Shown: positions 11,304 through 21,549 of the stretch, piece after piece
Numbering within the stretch: position 1 is the first letter of the stretch
How the letters are laid out: the number at the start of each line of letters is the position of its first letter
NCBI GenBank assembly: GCA_003993805.1
Contig: RSEF01000017.1
Location: 7,709,124-7,773,123 of the forward strand
Direction of reading: 5' to 3'
DNA: 64,000 nt
DNA from: Himantopus leucocephalus
Lineage: Eukaryota; Chordata; Aves; Charadriiformes; Recurvirostridae
Notes under the pieces: model-generated
What the model was told of the DNA's origin: nothing
Database searches by the model: none
The model's input: only the letters and a program-made list of their open reading frames with translations
Program-made: the position numbers and the translations under genes

Positions 11304-11943
11304 GCAATGCAGATGGAAAGGGACAACTGTGAACTCCTTTGTCCCCATTGTCCCTGTTCTGGCTCCTGGAGCCTCCTGGTGGGCTGGAGCACCCCAAAAC
11401 AAGACAAAGTGGTGCTGCAAGGATGCACACCCAGACCCGAATGTGGCACGAAGCTGTTTCGGCAGTGCTGGGGAAACAGGGAGCATGGCGAGGAGAAAGG
11501 CTCGCTTCCCGGCAGGGCTCTGCCTGCCTTTCACAGCTCCTCCCTCCCAACCAGACCTGCTCAGACTCACATCGGACTTACGCCATCCAAAAGCTGTGAC
11601 CTTTCCCGAAACCCTTGACTTTGGACAGCATGCCCACGTGCCCCCGTGTGAGCCCCCTCCGCTCGCTCTCAGCCCGGGGACCCGCGTTCATTTTCACCCA
11701 GGATGAGCCGCGCTCTGGCTCGGCACCTGCAGATATTCAAAGCCTTTCATTTCTTCAAATCCCATTAAGGTTTTGCAAAAAGAAGCCCCGAGTGGGGCTT
11801 AGCATCTGCAGGGCCCTGATAACGGGGTGGCAGGCGATGCCTCGTGCCGGCTGACCCAAGGAGGAGCTGCCACGGGGTGTGGGGTGACTTCTCCCTCTGG
11901 CTCCCTGGAAGGACTCAAATGGGAAATGGGGGCTTTTTTGTCC

Positions 11944-11963
11944 AAAANAAAAAAAAAAAAAAA
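11944..11963. repeat. Poly-A run containing an N
   Basis: Four A bases, an N at 11,948 and fifteen further A bases. It is probably a homopolymer where two contigs were joined. Confidence 0.8.
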
Positions 11964-13118
11964 GGCAAGTCTGTGTGGGACCAAGGAGGGGAGGGCGACA
12001 GCTGGGACATGATTTTCTGCCAGTGCTACAGCAGCAATGGGGAGCAGAGCCCCCACGCCGTGCCCCAGCCCCAACAGACACCATCGGATGGACAGACTGC
12101 CCGAGGAGGGGAGGAAAGCTCCTGCCATCCCTGATTCCAGTGGGTCTTAAGGCCCTGGAAGACCAAAGGTTTATCTTCCCAGCTGTGGTAGATTTGTAAT
12201 TCCCTGGGTGCTTCTCCTTTTTTCAAAGCCTTCCCCACCTCGGATCCTGTGCTGGATGAGATTTTTCACGTGCCGGATGAGTCCCTGTCTGTCTGTCCTG
12301 CCAGGGAAACAATGCATCGAGGATTACTGCCGCTTTCCCGTCTGCCAGAGACGTTCCTCGGAGCCCTCGGGTGAGGAAGAGCTCCGAGCACAAGCACCAG
12401 CTCTATCCCCACCAACCCTGCCCGGAGCAGCCGGCCGGGCTGGCTTCCTCCAGCGGTGGGATTTTGGGGGAGCTTGGTGGTGGCTTTTCCCAGCCAGCAC
12501 TAGAGCAGGAGCCCCTGGCAGATTCCAAGGGGCTTCCTGCGCCCCGCCGGACCCCTCTGGAAAGGGTCCCGCACAGGAGGGGAGCGCTATGCGCCCATCT
12601 TTACTTTTTGTTCATCTGTTTCAGTGGATTAGCTGTAGCTGGGTTTTCTAGCGCTTGTCTTCAGGACAAGGCGGCACACGGAGCCACGTGCCCTGGCCAG
12701 GAAGGCTCGTCCCCTCCCTGGAACCCTCCTCCGGTGTTTTTCCATGCCAGGAAGGGGATGTTGTACGTGCAGTTTGTCGGTAGCACACCCTTGTGTAACT
12801 GCCCATGTCACCCAGGACTCCCTAACGACTTTGTTTTGACTTGCACCAGAGGTATTTAATCCACGCCGAGACGCAGGATTTCCCAGGATTATTCCCGAGA
12901 GCGCACGCGTCGCTCCGCGGCCCCGGATTAGGCTAAACCTGTCTGCGGTGACACCTCCCTGGAGAGGGGGTGGGCAGGAGCGGCCGGGGGTCCGGGACAT
13001 GGCCACCTACCTTCTCGGCGAAGCCCTGGGCCGGGTTGTGGTGTGTAGCAGTGCCGTGAAGTCTAGGTCGTGTGTGCGTGGTGTCCAACACTGTACATGT
13101 GGACTTTCTAAACTCCTT

Positions 13119-13124
13119 AATAAA
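13119..13124 (+). terminator. FIBCD1: FIBCD1 poly(A) signal (AATAAA)
   Basis: A canonical AATAAA lies in CTCCTTAATAAAAGGAAC. It is followed 20-30 bases later by a GT-rich stretch (GCTGGCGTGTCGG) suitable as a downstream element. It is the first such signal after the FIBCD1 stop codon that I noticed. Confidence 0.65.
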
Positions 13125-13140
13125 AGGAACTCATCGTTAG

Positions 13141-14114
13141 CTGGCGTGTCGGCAGCCGTGCCCGTGATGCGGTGCAGGGACATCTCCGGAGGAACATGCC
13201 ATGGTGACAGCAAAGGGAGCAGCACCGGATTACCGCGGCTCCCGCTGTGCTGTGGGTGACGGCTCCTTCCCCGCACCGGGCTCACGGCATGGCATCCCCG
13301 GGAACCGGCCCATCGCAGGCTTGGCTTGCCCAAACGGCTCTGCAAAACTGCCGGGGAGACCTGGCGGGACAGGGACGGGGCAGCGGAGGCTTCCCAGGGC
13401 TCCAGGGCACCGTGGGATCTCGGGGTGGCCCTGGGGCCAGGACAGAGGGTGGTGGCAGGTCTCGGTGCCAAGGGGACCCGCTCCCGGCTGCCTGCGCTGA
13501 TGGGCAGAGCACCGAGCGGTGCCCCCGGCCCCTTCCCGCTGAGCTGCGCGGTGCTGCGCACCCCACACCCAGGGCAAGAGGGACCCGGGAGGGGACAGCT
13601 GAGTGCCAGGCGTTGGGGACCACGCTTCAGCACCGGTGGCTGCGTGCACCGGCCAAGGATGGGGGAAGCACTCGGGCTTGTCCATGCGGGGCCAGTCCCT
13701 GAGCGGGTTTGGGGGTGCAGGGGTCTCTGCCGGTGCGTCCACACCCGCCACACTTGCACGTACGTCTGGGACCCCCAACAGCCGGACACAAGTATGCACC
13801 CACCAAGGGGGTGGGGGACACTCGTGCCCCTGGGCGAGACCCCCGCTCCCGCCAGCCAGCATCCCCACCAGCTGCCAGCGACTCAAGGCCAGCTCCAGCG
13901 CGGCACCCACCCAGCCTCTCCTCCAAACGAGGCAGCGAATGAAGGAGGCGCGTTAATCAGCGGTGGTGCCGCGCTCCCATTGTGGCGGCTCAGCCAGCCC
14001 CCGTCCCCCTCTCCAGCCCCCTCCCCGCCGGGACGCCAGCCGCTGCTCTGTGCAGCCACAGCCCTGCCAGCGGCCACGCGCTCCAGGGGTGACATGGCAA
14101 TTAGCGCCGGCGGG
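13141..14114 (+). other. FIBCD1-QRFP intergenic region
   Basis: GC-rich sequence between the FIBCD1 poly(A) signal and the predicted QRFP promoter. The long open frames here are what high GC content produces by chance. I recognise no gene. Confidence 0.6.
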
Positions 14115-14121
14115 TATTTAA
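14115..14121 (+). promoter_or_regulatory. QRFP: TATA-like element, predicted QRFP promoter
   Basis: TATTTAA sits in GCCGGCGGGTATTTAATGGC. About 30 bp downstream begins a segment that ends in a consensus donor, so it could position the start of a noncoding QRFP first exon. This is an inference from spacing only. Confidence 0.45.
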
Positions 14122-14144
14122 TGGCAGGTAAGGCGGGCTGGCCA

Positions 14145-14218
14145 GCTCAGTCTGGGCACAGGGCGGCACGGAGCAGGGCCAGGGCAGGCGGCACCGGGGC
14201 ATCACTCGGGACGGAGAG
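14145..14218 (+). other. QRFP: Predicted noncoding exon 1 of QRFP
   Basis: The segment runs from the expected start about 30 bp after the TATA-like box to a strong donor, GAG|GTGAGT, at 14,219. It would splice to the acceptor at 15,438-15,439 directly before the QRFP ATG. The exact 5' end is a guess. Confidence 0.4.
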
Positions 14219-15439
14219 GTGAGTGGCCATCGGCCGTCTGTCTGTCTGTCTTCCCCCGCGTGCCTGCTTTGCACCCGTGCCTCGATGGGCAGCGCAGCCG
14301 GCGAGGGGGGAAAGGCTGGTGGGAGGCAGCTGGGGGCACCAGGCAGGGCCGGGCAGGGCACCCACCGGCACCCACCGGCCCCCAGGATGGGATTCGGCAG
14401 CACCAATTCCTGCACCTCCCCACTCTGGCTGCACCCAGGGATTTGGTCCCACGATGGGCAGCTGGGGGCAAAAGGGGAGAGCACAGAATAGCGGCAAGGT
14501 GTGAACAAGGCAGGGAGCACCCCAAAGCGAAGGCCACGGGCAGGGGGGGTGCTGGGGAGGGCAGGCAGCGGCTTGGGCTCAGCTGGGTCCGGCGCAGGAG
14601 CACCCACAGCAGCCCCCCACCCTGCAAGAACGGGGCAGACACCCTGGGCACCATCACCAGGCGTCTTCTCCAGCAAAAAATAAAAATAAAACTAAAAAAA
14701 ACATTTTCCCCTTTGTGAGCCTTTGCGGGAGGAGGAAGGGGAGGCAGAGCAGTCCTGCCCACGCTCAAGGTCACCCCCCGTGCCTGCGGCATCGCCACAC
14801 GCAGCCCAGCACCACGCTCCCTCCCGCTCTGCTCGGCAGACCCTGCTGCCGGCGGGGCACCTCCGAGCCCCGTAAAGCAGAGGGATGTCGGGCACCTTCC
14901 TCCGCCCTCGCGTTAGCCGGGCACCGCAGGTGGGACCTGCCATGGGGAAGATGAGGCCGGTTCAGGCGAATGCTCTCAAGTCCTCCCCGCAGTGCCTCTA
15001 AGAGGAGCAGGCGGCTCGGGAGCCCATCAGCCCGCCCGGCTAATAGCCCACTCAGATGCCCCCACCCGAGCAGAGCCTGGCTCTTGGCTCTGAACAAGGG
15101 GAGTAGCTGCGAGGCTGGAATTTGTGAGCAGGGAGCTGCTGAAGATGAAGGGGAGCGGGTCTGAAGGGGACAGCAGAGAGCCCGAGCGAGCCCGGAGCCC
15201 CCCCAGCACCCCCGCTGCAGCCGGGTGCTGGCGTGGAGGCTGCAGGAGGAGCGGTGGGCGCTGGAGGGGTTTTCTTGCAGGGTGCGGGGGCGGCAGGGCT
15301 GGTTTGTGGGTGCTGCAGCAGGGACGGGGAACGCCTGCTCGCCGAGGGCAGCCCTTCTGCAGCCACACATCCTTCAGCCACTGCCCGAGGATGCTCTGCG
15401 GTTGACCGACACGTCTTTCCCTTCCTCCGCTTCCCCCAG

Positions 15440-15826
15440 ATGAGAGCACCCTACTCGCTGTCCTGCCTCTTCCTCCTGAGCCTGGGGGCCTGCTTCCCTG
15501 CCAGCGAGCGGCAGGAGCCGGGAGACCCCGGGGAAGGGACCCCGCTCAAGTCCAGCTGGCAAGCGGCGGCAGCGGACTGGGGTACCTGCTGGAGGGCAGG
15601 AGGGAAGCGGAGGCGCAGCGAGGAGCTGAGCGCGCTGCTGGGCATCGCCCGGGAGCTGCAGGGCTACGGCAAGGAGGGCAGCGGGCAGCGGCTGGGCAGG
15701 CAGGGGGGCTCCGGGCTGCTGCCCGCCGGAGGGGAGAAGCGCAGCAGCACGCTGGGCAACCTGGCTGAGGAGCTCAACGGCTACAACCGGAAAAAAGGGG
15801 GCTTCACCTTCCGCTTTGGGAGATGA
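15440..15826 (+). CDS. QRFP: QRFP, pyroglutamylated RFamide peptide precursor (26RFa/QRFP)
   Basis: This encodes a 128-residue neuropeptide precursor (human 136). The mature C-terminal peptide signals through the GPCR QRFPR in feeding and arousal circuits. Residues 1 to about 18 form a signal peptide (hydrophobic LSCLFLLSLGAC), followed by a variable spacer. A dibasic KR at 100-101 precedes the mature peptide at 102-126 (starting SSTLGNLAEELNGY, ending GGFTFRF). Gly127 donates the amide and Arg128 is trimmed. A second basic site, KRRR, lies at 56-59. The ATG immediately follows a pyrimidine tract and CAG acceptor, so coding is confined to one exon with the 5'UTR upstream. The predicted 25-residue mature form is typical of birds as I recall. 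The internal RFamide of mammalian precursors is replaced here by QRLGR at 83-87. It lies between FIBCD1 and ABL1 as in human. Confidence 0.95.
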   Translation: MRAPYSLSCLFLLSLGACFPASERQEPGDPGEGTPLKSSWQAAAADWGTCWRAGGKRRRSEELSALLGIARELQGYGKEGSGQRLGRQGGSGLLPAGGEKRSSTLGNLAEELNGYNRKKGGFTFRFGR

Positions 15827-17142
15827 GGGCCCGGACTCGGCCCCCCCAGCTCCTGTGGGTCGCCTCGTCCCATCCTTCCCTTCCACGTCACCTAGGCTCG
15901 CTCGGACAAAAGGGTATTGGGGGGTTTTGCTGCTGGCATTGCCTTGGGGAGGGGGGACACCGCGTTTGCTCCATTTGCAGCCCCGCTCCAGATCTCACAT
16001 CCTTATTCCCAGCCAGTGCAATGGAAGAAGAGGAGGGTGCCTTAAAAAGAAGCCACCGAGTCCCTTCCCCGGTCACACGCGGCCTTTGCTGGGGCACAGG
16101 GCAAGCGCCCTGCGCTGGGTCCCCAGTGCCGCGGTGCGGGCAGAGTGCAGGGACGCCACACCAGGACAGGCAGAGGTGGCAGCGCCAGGTGTGGAGGCTG
16201 GAGGGAGGTGGGCTGAAGGGTTACAGCGGGACAGTCCTGGTGGTGACAGTCCCCTGGGGACTGCCCGTAGCTGCCAGCCGGGGCAGGGCTGTCGGGGAGC
16301 AGCAGGTCCCTCAGAGCTCTCTGCAGAGTTGCTGCTCTCCTGCCTATTAAGGAAAAGTCCCTCCGGCAGCAAATTCTGCTTAGTGTCACGACGCCACTTA
16401 CTAGAGCCGGTTCCTGTGTGCAAACCAGGACAGCGCAGCAGGGATCGAGAAAATCTTGTCCTTAGAAATCCCTGGCGTGAGCATGGAAACCTGCCCTGGC
16501 ACCACCAGTCCTGCTGCAGTCCCACCGCCCCACTGACGCCCCAACCCTGAGACCCTCAGATGGCACCAGAGTCCTTCTGAGGGTGAGAAGGCGATGACCG
16601 ACCTTCAGCATTCTTGTCACATCACCCCACCACTTTCCCGAAAGCCTGGCCCTCCCTAACCCGCTCCTGGCCTCATTGCCACCTATTCCCAGCTGTAGCC
16701 ACCACAGAAACTTGGGTGCAGAGGGGCTGCAACAAGGACCCCTGCACCCACCCGGGGCCACCGATGGCTGCTCGGTGTCCTCCTGCTCTCCAGTCCCCTC
16801 CGCTGCCACGGGTGCAGCTTGGGGAATCGCTAGCCCCAAAAGCCAGCACAGCCACGGCTGCGAAGGACAAGCCCCACTCTTTGGCGTCTGCCTTCTCCTC
16901 CTTCGGGCAGATTTAGCTCTGCCAATGCCAACAACAACGTTTCCTTTTGTGCCTACCACTGCAGGCAGAGATATTAGTAATCAGAGATCTAACTACCTGG
17001 CTTGCAGGCACTAACGGCAAGTTAGACACCTAACGACTGCTAATATTTCATTGCAGGCACAAAAATGAAGCAGGGCAATTATTTGCAAGCACTAAATTGC
17101 ACCCTCAGAATCAAAGACCGTGGCAGGACTTGGTTGGGGGAA

Positions 17143-17167
17143 AAAAAATAAAATAAAAAAATAAAAA
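17143..17167 (+). repeat. A-rich low-complexity run
   Basis: This is an (AAAAT)-like run containing several overlapping AATAAA strings. It may serve as the QRFP poly(A) signal, but equally it is simple repeat sequence. Confidence 0.6.
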
Positions 17168-17751
17168 TCAGGCTCCAAGAGGTGCATTGCAATATCCATC
17201 AAGCAGACAGACCACTTAATACAGCGCTGCCAGGGCTGGTGCGAGCTGTTCTCGCAGCAGGAGCGGTGTGTAAGCGAAGGTTGAATGGAGGCGAGCTGGA
17301 ACCCGCGGGCAAACACCAGCCGTGGAGCAGCCAGGTCTGGGGAGGAGCGATGGAGGCGCAGGAGCAGGCTCCTCCGGGGAGCTACGCGTGGGTCACAGCC
17401 CCACGGGTGCGGAACGGGAGGGACTCCAGATTTGCACAGACACAGACGCCGCCGGGATTTGGCCCTCGCATGAGGACGGCGCCAGCTGCGAAGTTGAAGG
17501 CGAGGAAGGACATTTTCCTTCCCCCGTGGCTCTGCTGCGGTAACCACCTCGCACCGCGGGGACCACGCCAGCGACCAACAAACGCGGCGGCACTCGGGGT
17601 GGCTGAGCCCACCACGCAGCTCCCCCCCCACCCCGGGCACCCCCAAACCCACCTCCAGTCCCTCTCGACTCCCACCCCACCAAAGGCCGCCGGTTCCGGG
17701 GACGCAGGCGCAGCGCGCGCATCACGCAGCAGACACAGGAGTTTTATCGAT

Positions 17752-17765
17752 GTTTCTATGGCAAC
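17752..17765 (+). promoter_or_regulatory. X-box-like RFX motif beside a CpG-dense patch
   Basis: GTTTCTATGGCAAC matches the palindromic RFX X-box (GTTGCCATGGCAAC) at 12 of 14 positions. The 60 bp upstream are CpG-rich with GCGCAGCGCGCGCATC, reminiscent of NRF1 sites. It sits 27 bp from the 100-N gap, so any associated exon could be unassembled. Confidence 0.4.
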
Positions 17766-17772
17766 GCCTCTT

Positions 17773-17892
17773 CCCCCCCCCCCCCCCCCCCCNNNNNNNN
17801 NNNNNNNNNNNNNNNNNNNNNNNNNNNNNNNNNNNNNNNNNNNNNNNNNNNNNNNNNNNNNNNNNNNNNNNNNNNNNNNNNNNNNNNNNNNN
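17773..17892. other. Poly-C run and 100-N assembly gap
   Basis: Twenty C bases (17,773-17,792) lead straight into exactly 100 N (17,793-17,892), the conventional placeholder for a gap of unknown size. Real sequence is missing here between QRFP and ABL1. Confidence 0.97.
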
Positions 17893-20800
17893 CTCCTTTT
17901 GAGTGTTCAAACCATCAATAAATACGCACTGATCAATTTTACCCTGCACTGGACTCGGGGGGAGGGATGGGAGGGAGGAAGGGGAAAGAGTTCTGGAGCA
18001 ACGCAGGGTTAGTGAGGGCTGGCAAATCCCTGGCTTTGCCGTGATGGATCGTTGCAGGGAAAAGTGGCACCGTCTGCTGCGGGAAGGGAAAGGAAACCCG
18101 CTGTGCAATGCTGGGATCGGGGGTGGGGGGGGAATGCCTGGGCTCCCGCTCTCAAGTCCAGGAGAAGAACAGGGTCAGAGCAGCATGATAAAACCCCACG
18201 CATAACGAGGCTTTGATTGAAGCGCGACAACCCGCTGTATAACTTATTTAAAAGTAAAAGCCAGTGCTTCCCACCGCGCTTACCTGGCGGGTGGGACAGA
18301 GCTGGGCTCAGCCCGCGCACCCGGGGGGCTCCTTGACGGGCAGCTCGGTGCCATGCGGGCGATCCCATCACCTTCCTCAATCCCATCACCCTCCTCGCCC
18401 ACAGGGAGGAAAGGGGGTCCCGGCAGGCTGCGGCGTGGGGCAGGCGAGGGGCCACGGCACCCCCAGAGGACCTCTGGGCAGGCATTGAGACGCTTGATGT
18501 TCTTGGGAAAAGGCAGCGCTCCAGGGTCTTCGTTATTGCTCCATGGTGATGGAGGCTCGGGGGTGGGGGTGTGGGGGCGGAGATAAAAGTGACTGGAAAA
18601 TAACTGTCTGGAGTCTGGGGGTGTTGTCTGGGAGGAAGGAGGGGGGAACCCACCAGGAGCAACCCCCAGGGGGCCGGAAAGCCCATCCCTGTATGTTGGA
18701 CACGGTGTCTACTGTCCATCTCCCGTGGGAACCTACACCCCCTCCCAATTCCTCCCCTCCTGGGTCCCTTTGTGCGGCAGCTCCCAGGGGTCACCCAGAG
18801 CTTTGAGAGCCAGAGAGCTCGGAGACCACCCGTGCTCTGAACCGTAACGAGCCGGATTCATTTCATCCCGGTCATGCAGACAAAGCAGGACGACCTGCCT
18901 GGAGCACCGGCACCACGGCCCGTTGTGCGAGCTGTCCCCCAGAGGGACAGCATCAAATAAGCATTGGATCCTTCTACACACGGCCAGTGGAGCCAGCCAG
19001 CAAGGACCGATGCAGACACAGTAGCTGCCAACATCAGCGCTGCTGTGACCCTCTATAAAACGCCCTGTTATCCTTCCCTGACCAGGGTACAACCCTCGTC
19101 CCTGCCCCGGCCCCACCGCTGCTCGTCCGCTCCGTTCCCGTAGGCTGCTCCTCATCCTTCCTCCGTCCCCAGCAGACCTGCAGCGCTATAAACACACGTG
19201 ACGGGCGCAGCAAATCTCTGAAACCCAAGTGGATCCTCTGTAGAGAAAGAGCTCGATTTAATCGCGTCCAAGGGACCCATGAAGGGGCTAATGCATCATA
19301 ACAGGGTCATTAGCACTGTGGCTTCGGAAGCACAGGTAGGACCTGTATCAGCAGACCGCATGTTAGGACAAACACATAACCTTCAACAAGGGGGTGATTG
19401 CTGGGAAAACACTTCAGCGTAGCCGGGTTTGCAGGTAAACTGCCTGCTGAGCTGGATCTACCACGGAAAAACCTCCGAGCAGCACTCCCCCCGCAGGGAG
19501 GACAGGTTTGAGCCCAGCCTAAACAGTCAAACAATTTGCAGGGCTGTCCCTAACCCACAGCTTTAGGGGCACCAACGAACGGCACTGCCACGGCATCAGG
19601 ACTGACCTGGGAGCATCATTCCCAGCGCCCCACCCCGGCCAGGGCTCCCCCTCCTCCCGCTTTTAGATGCACGCTTGACGCCAGGAACCCTCTCTTCAGA
19701 GGTGACACAGCACTTAGGTATATTTTCCTCTCTTTTCAATCGTGAAAGGATTAATGTCAAACAAGGAAGAGGCTGTCGGTTGGCCGCTGATCATCCCTGG
19801 GGGCAGGCAGCGCTCCCGCACACCTGAGAGCGCCGCTGGTCCAGCAGCACCTCTACAGGACAGGCTGCCACACCAGCCTGTCTTTAATAACTTTGGTTTT
19901 TTCTTTTGAGAAAAGGAGTGAGCGTAAAACACTGACCACCTTTTACATCTCGTGACAAGCAACTTCTCAACAAAAGGCAGGATGACATTAAAGGAAAACT
20001 TAAAAGAGTGAACATTGTAATTTCAAAGACACGAAAACCAAAACAAAAAACACAAACACAGCTATTTTTCCCCCAGAGCACTCTCACTTTCAAGCTCAAT
20101 AGCCTTGAAAATTGGAGCAATCAAACTGTTAAATGCATCGATCTGTTAAATCAACTCCTACTGTACTCAGCTAAATTTAGCCTTTAATCCCCTCTCTCTC
20201 ACTCCCAACACCGCAGATCCCAGGTCTTTCCCCAGTTGGGTCAACCGGCCTCCGCCTTCCCACGACACCACGGACTGGTCCCTAAGCAAGCAGGGATGGA
20301 GACGACCAGGAGCGATTGTGTCTAGGGGCAGGTTAAGCTTCTCCATATATTCATTCCCTCAAGCACAGCTATTCACCGTATGCAAGTCTTTATGCTCGAG
20401 ATGTACAGGAAGAGCGGCCTGGACATTGATTTTTGCCAAGGGTCATTCTCACAAAACAACCAGGAACCCCTTGTAGCTTCACGTGTACGTTCACCGGACA
20501 CCAACACCACTCTGCTGAAAAGCAGCCTGAGCCTTGCCCAGCGCAGGCCACTAATTACATTTATACTTGCCAAGAGCAGCCTCCCCTCTCCTCATCTTCT
20601 CCACGCTCACTTAGAAGCAGCCCAATGCAATCGCTGTCACAGCAAGACAAGGTTTCTGATGAGCCTTGTTCCTACAGCCCATGAGTGAGCTGTTCCCCGC
20701 GCCAGGACTGACAGATTTCACCAGGGACTTGTCAAGGGGATTAGGAATTGGAGGAGCTGGGTTATAACCCCAAAACATCACTGAGCAACCGTGGGACCTC

Positions 20801-21549
20801 AGGCACGCCACTCGCTTTCAGCTGCCCTTGTTTCCTTCTCATCCTTTTCTGCTCTTTAGCATCTTCATTAATCGAGGCGGTGTCTCATTTTAGAGGCAGC
20901 TTACTATCTGGATAGGTCCCTCCCTCAAGATTTGCTGGAAAGGCTGAAGGTAGTCTGAAAACAGAAAATAAGGACGGGTATTTGGAAACAACATTATTTC
21001 CAATTTTTAGACAGAAAACCTGCGAAGCGAGCACTGCGGCCGTATGGCGTGCCAGCGTTGTGAGGGAGATGAATGGGAAGCTCTTCGCTTGGGGTCTGCG
21101 CTCAGAGCATCACGCCCAGCGCGCCTCAACCAGTGCAGAACTAAGAAATGAGGGAGGAAGCAGCCAGAACCGTCTGAGGAGAGGAACTCCCAGGGCTTTT
21201 CATAGCAGAGGAGGAGGAAAAAACAACAGCAGCTGAATTACAGAATACAAACAATTAACAGGAAGAAAAGTTTGAAGTCAAATCTCTGATTTAAATCTCA
21301 TTGAAGACAACAGAAAAGCCTTTGCTTCAAAAGAGGTGATGACACAGTCTTTATTCTGTGCATCTGTTTTCTCTCCTGACTTTTCAGAGCCAGATCAAAA
21401 GGACGTGGAAAAGGTGCCCCTGCCTGGCTCTGCCCAGCCCGCTGTGCCGAAGGGCGCCGGTGAACCATCCAAACAGGGAACCCCTCTTTTCGGACACGGA
21501 GTCTAAGGGGGAGGTAACTGCGCTTGAAAAGCCTTGCTAACAGACAAAC
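17893..21549. other. QRFP-ABL1 intergenic region
   Basis: Composition shifts from GC-rich to more AT-rich across this stretch. I see no coding exon on either strand. A TATAAA with a nearby CACGTG E-box (19,188-19,201) is the only promoter-like string that caught my attention, and nothing downstream supports a gene. Bases 20,740-20,850 faintly resemble an old MIR-type element. Confidence 0.5.

Larger units (their letters stand above)
10618..13140 (+). other. FIBCD1: FIBCD1 3'UTR (predicted)
   Basis: This is noncoding sequence between the stop codon and the first good poly(A) signal on the + strand. It includes an assembly seam (11,239-11,303) and an N beside an A-run (11,948). The extent is inferred from the signal at 13,119 and has no transcript support. 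Confidence 0.6.
15827..17792 (+). other. QRFP 3' flank up to the assembly gap
   Basis: The QRFP 3'UTR begins here but its end is unclear. The only AATAAA strings I noticed are inside the A-rich low-complexity run at 17,143-17,167. The last 100 bp before the gap are CpG-dense. No coding sequence is recognisable. Confidence 0.55.

Noticed and set aside
13326..14222. 298-codon + strand ORF downstream of FIBCD1
   Set aside because: It is a long chance frame in high-GC sequence, with low-complexity Pro/Gly/Arg content and no domain.
19050..19201. TATAAA boxes and a CACGTG E-box as a promoter between QRFP and ABL1
   Set aside because: No splice-compatible exon or coding frame follows on either strand, and these strings occur by chance at this scale.
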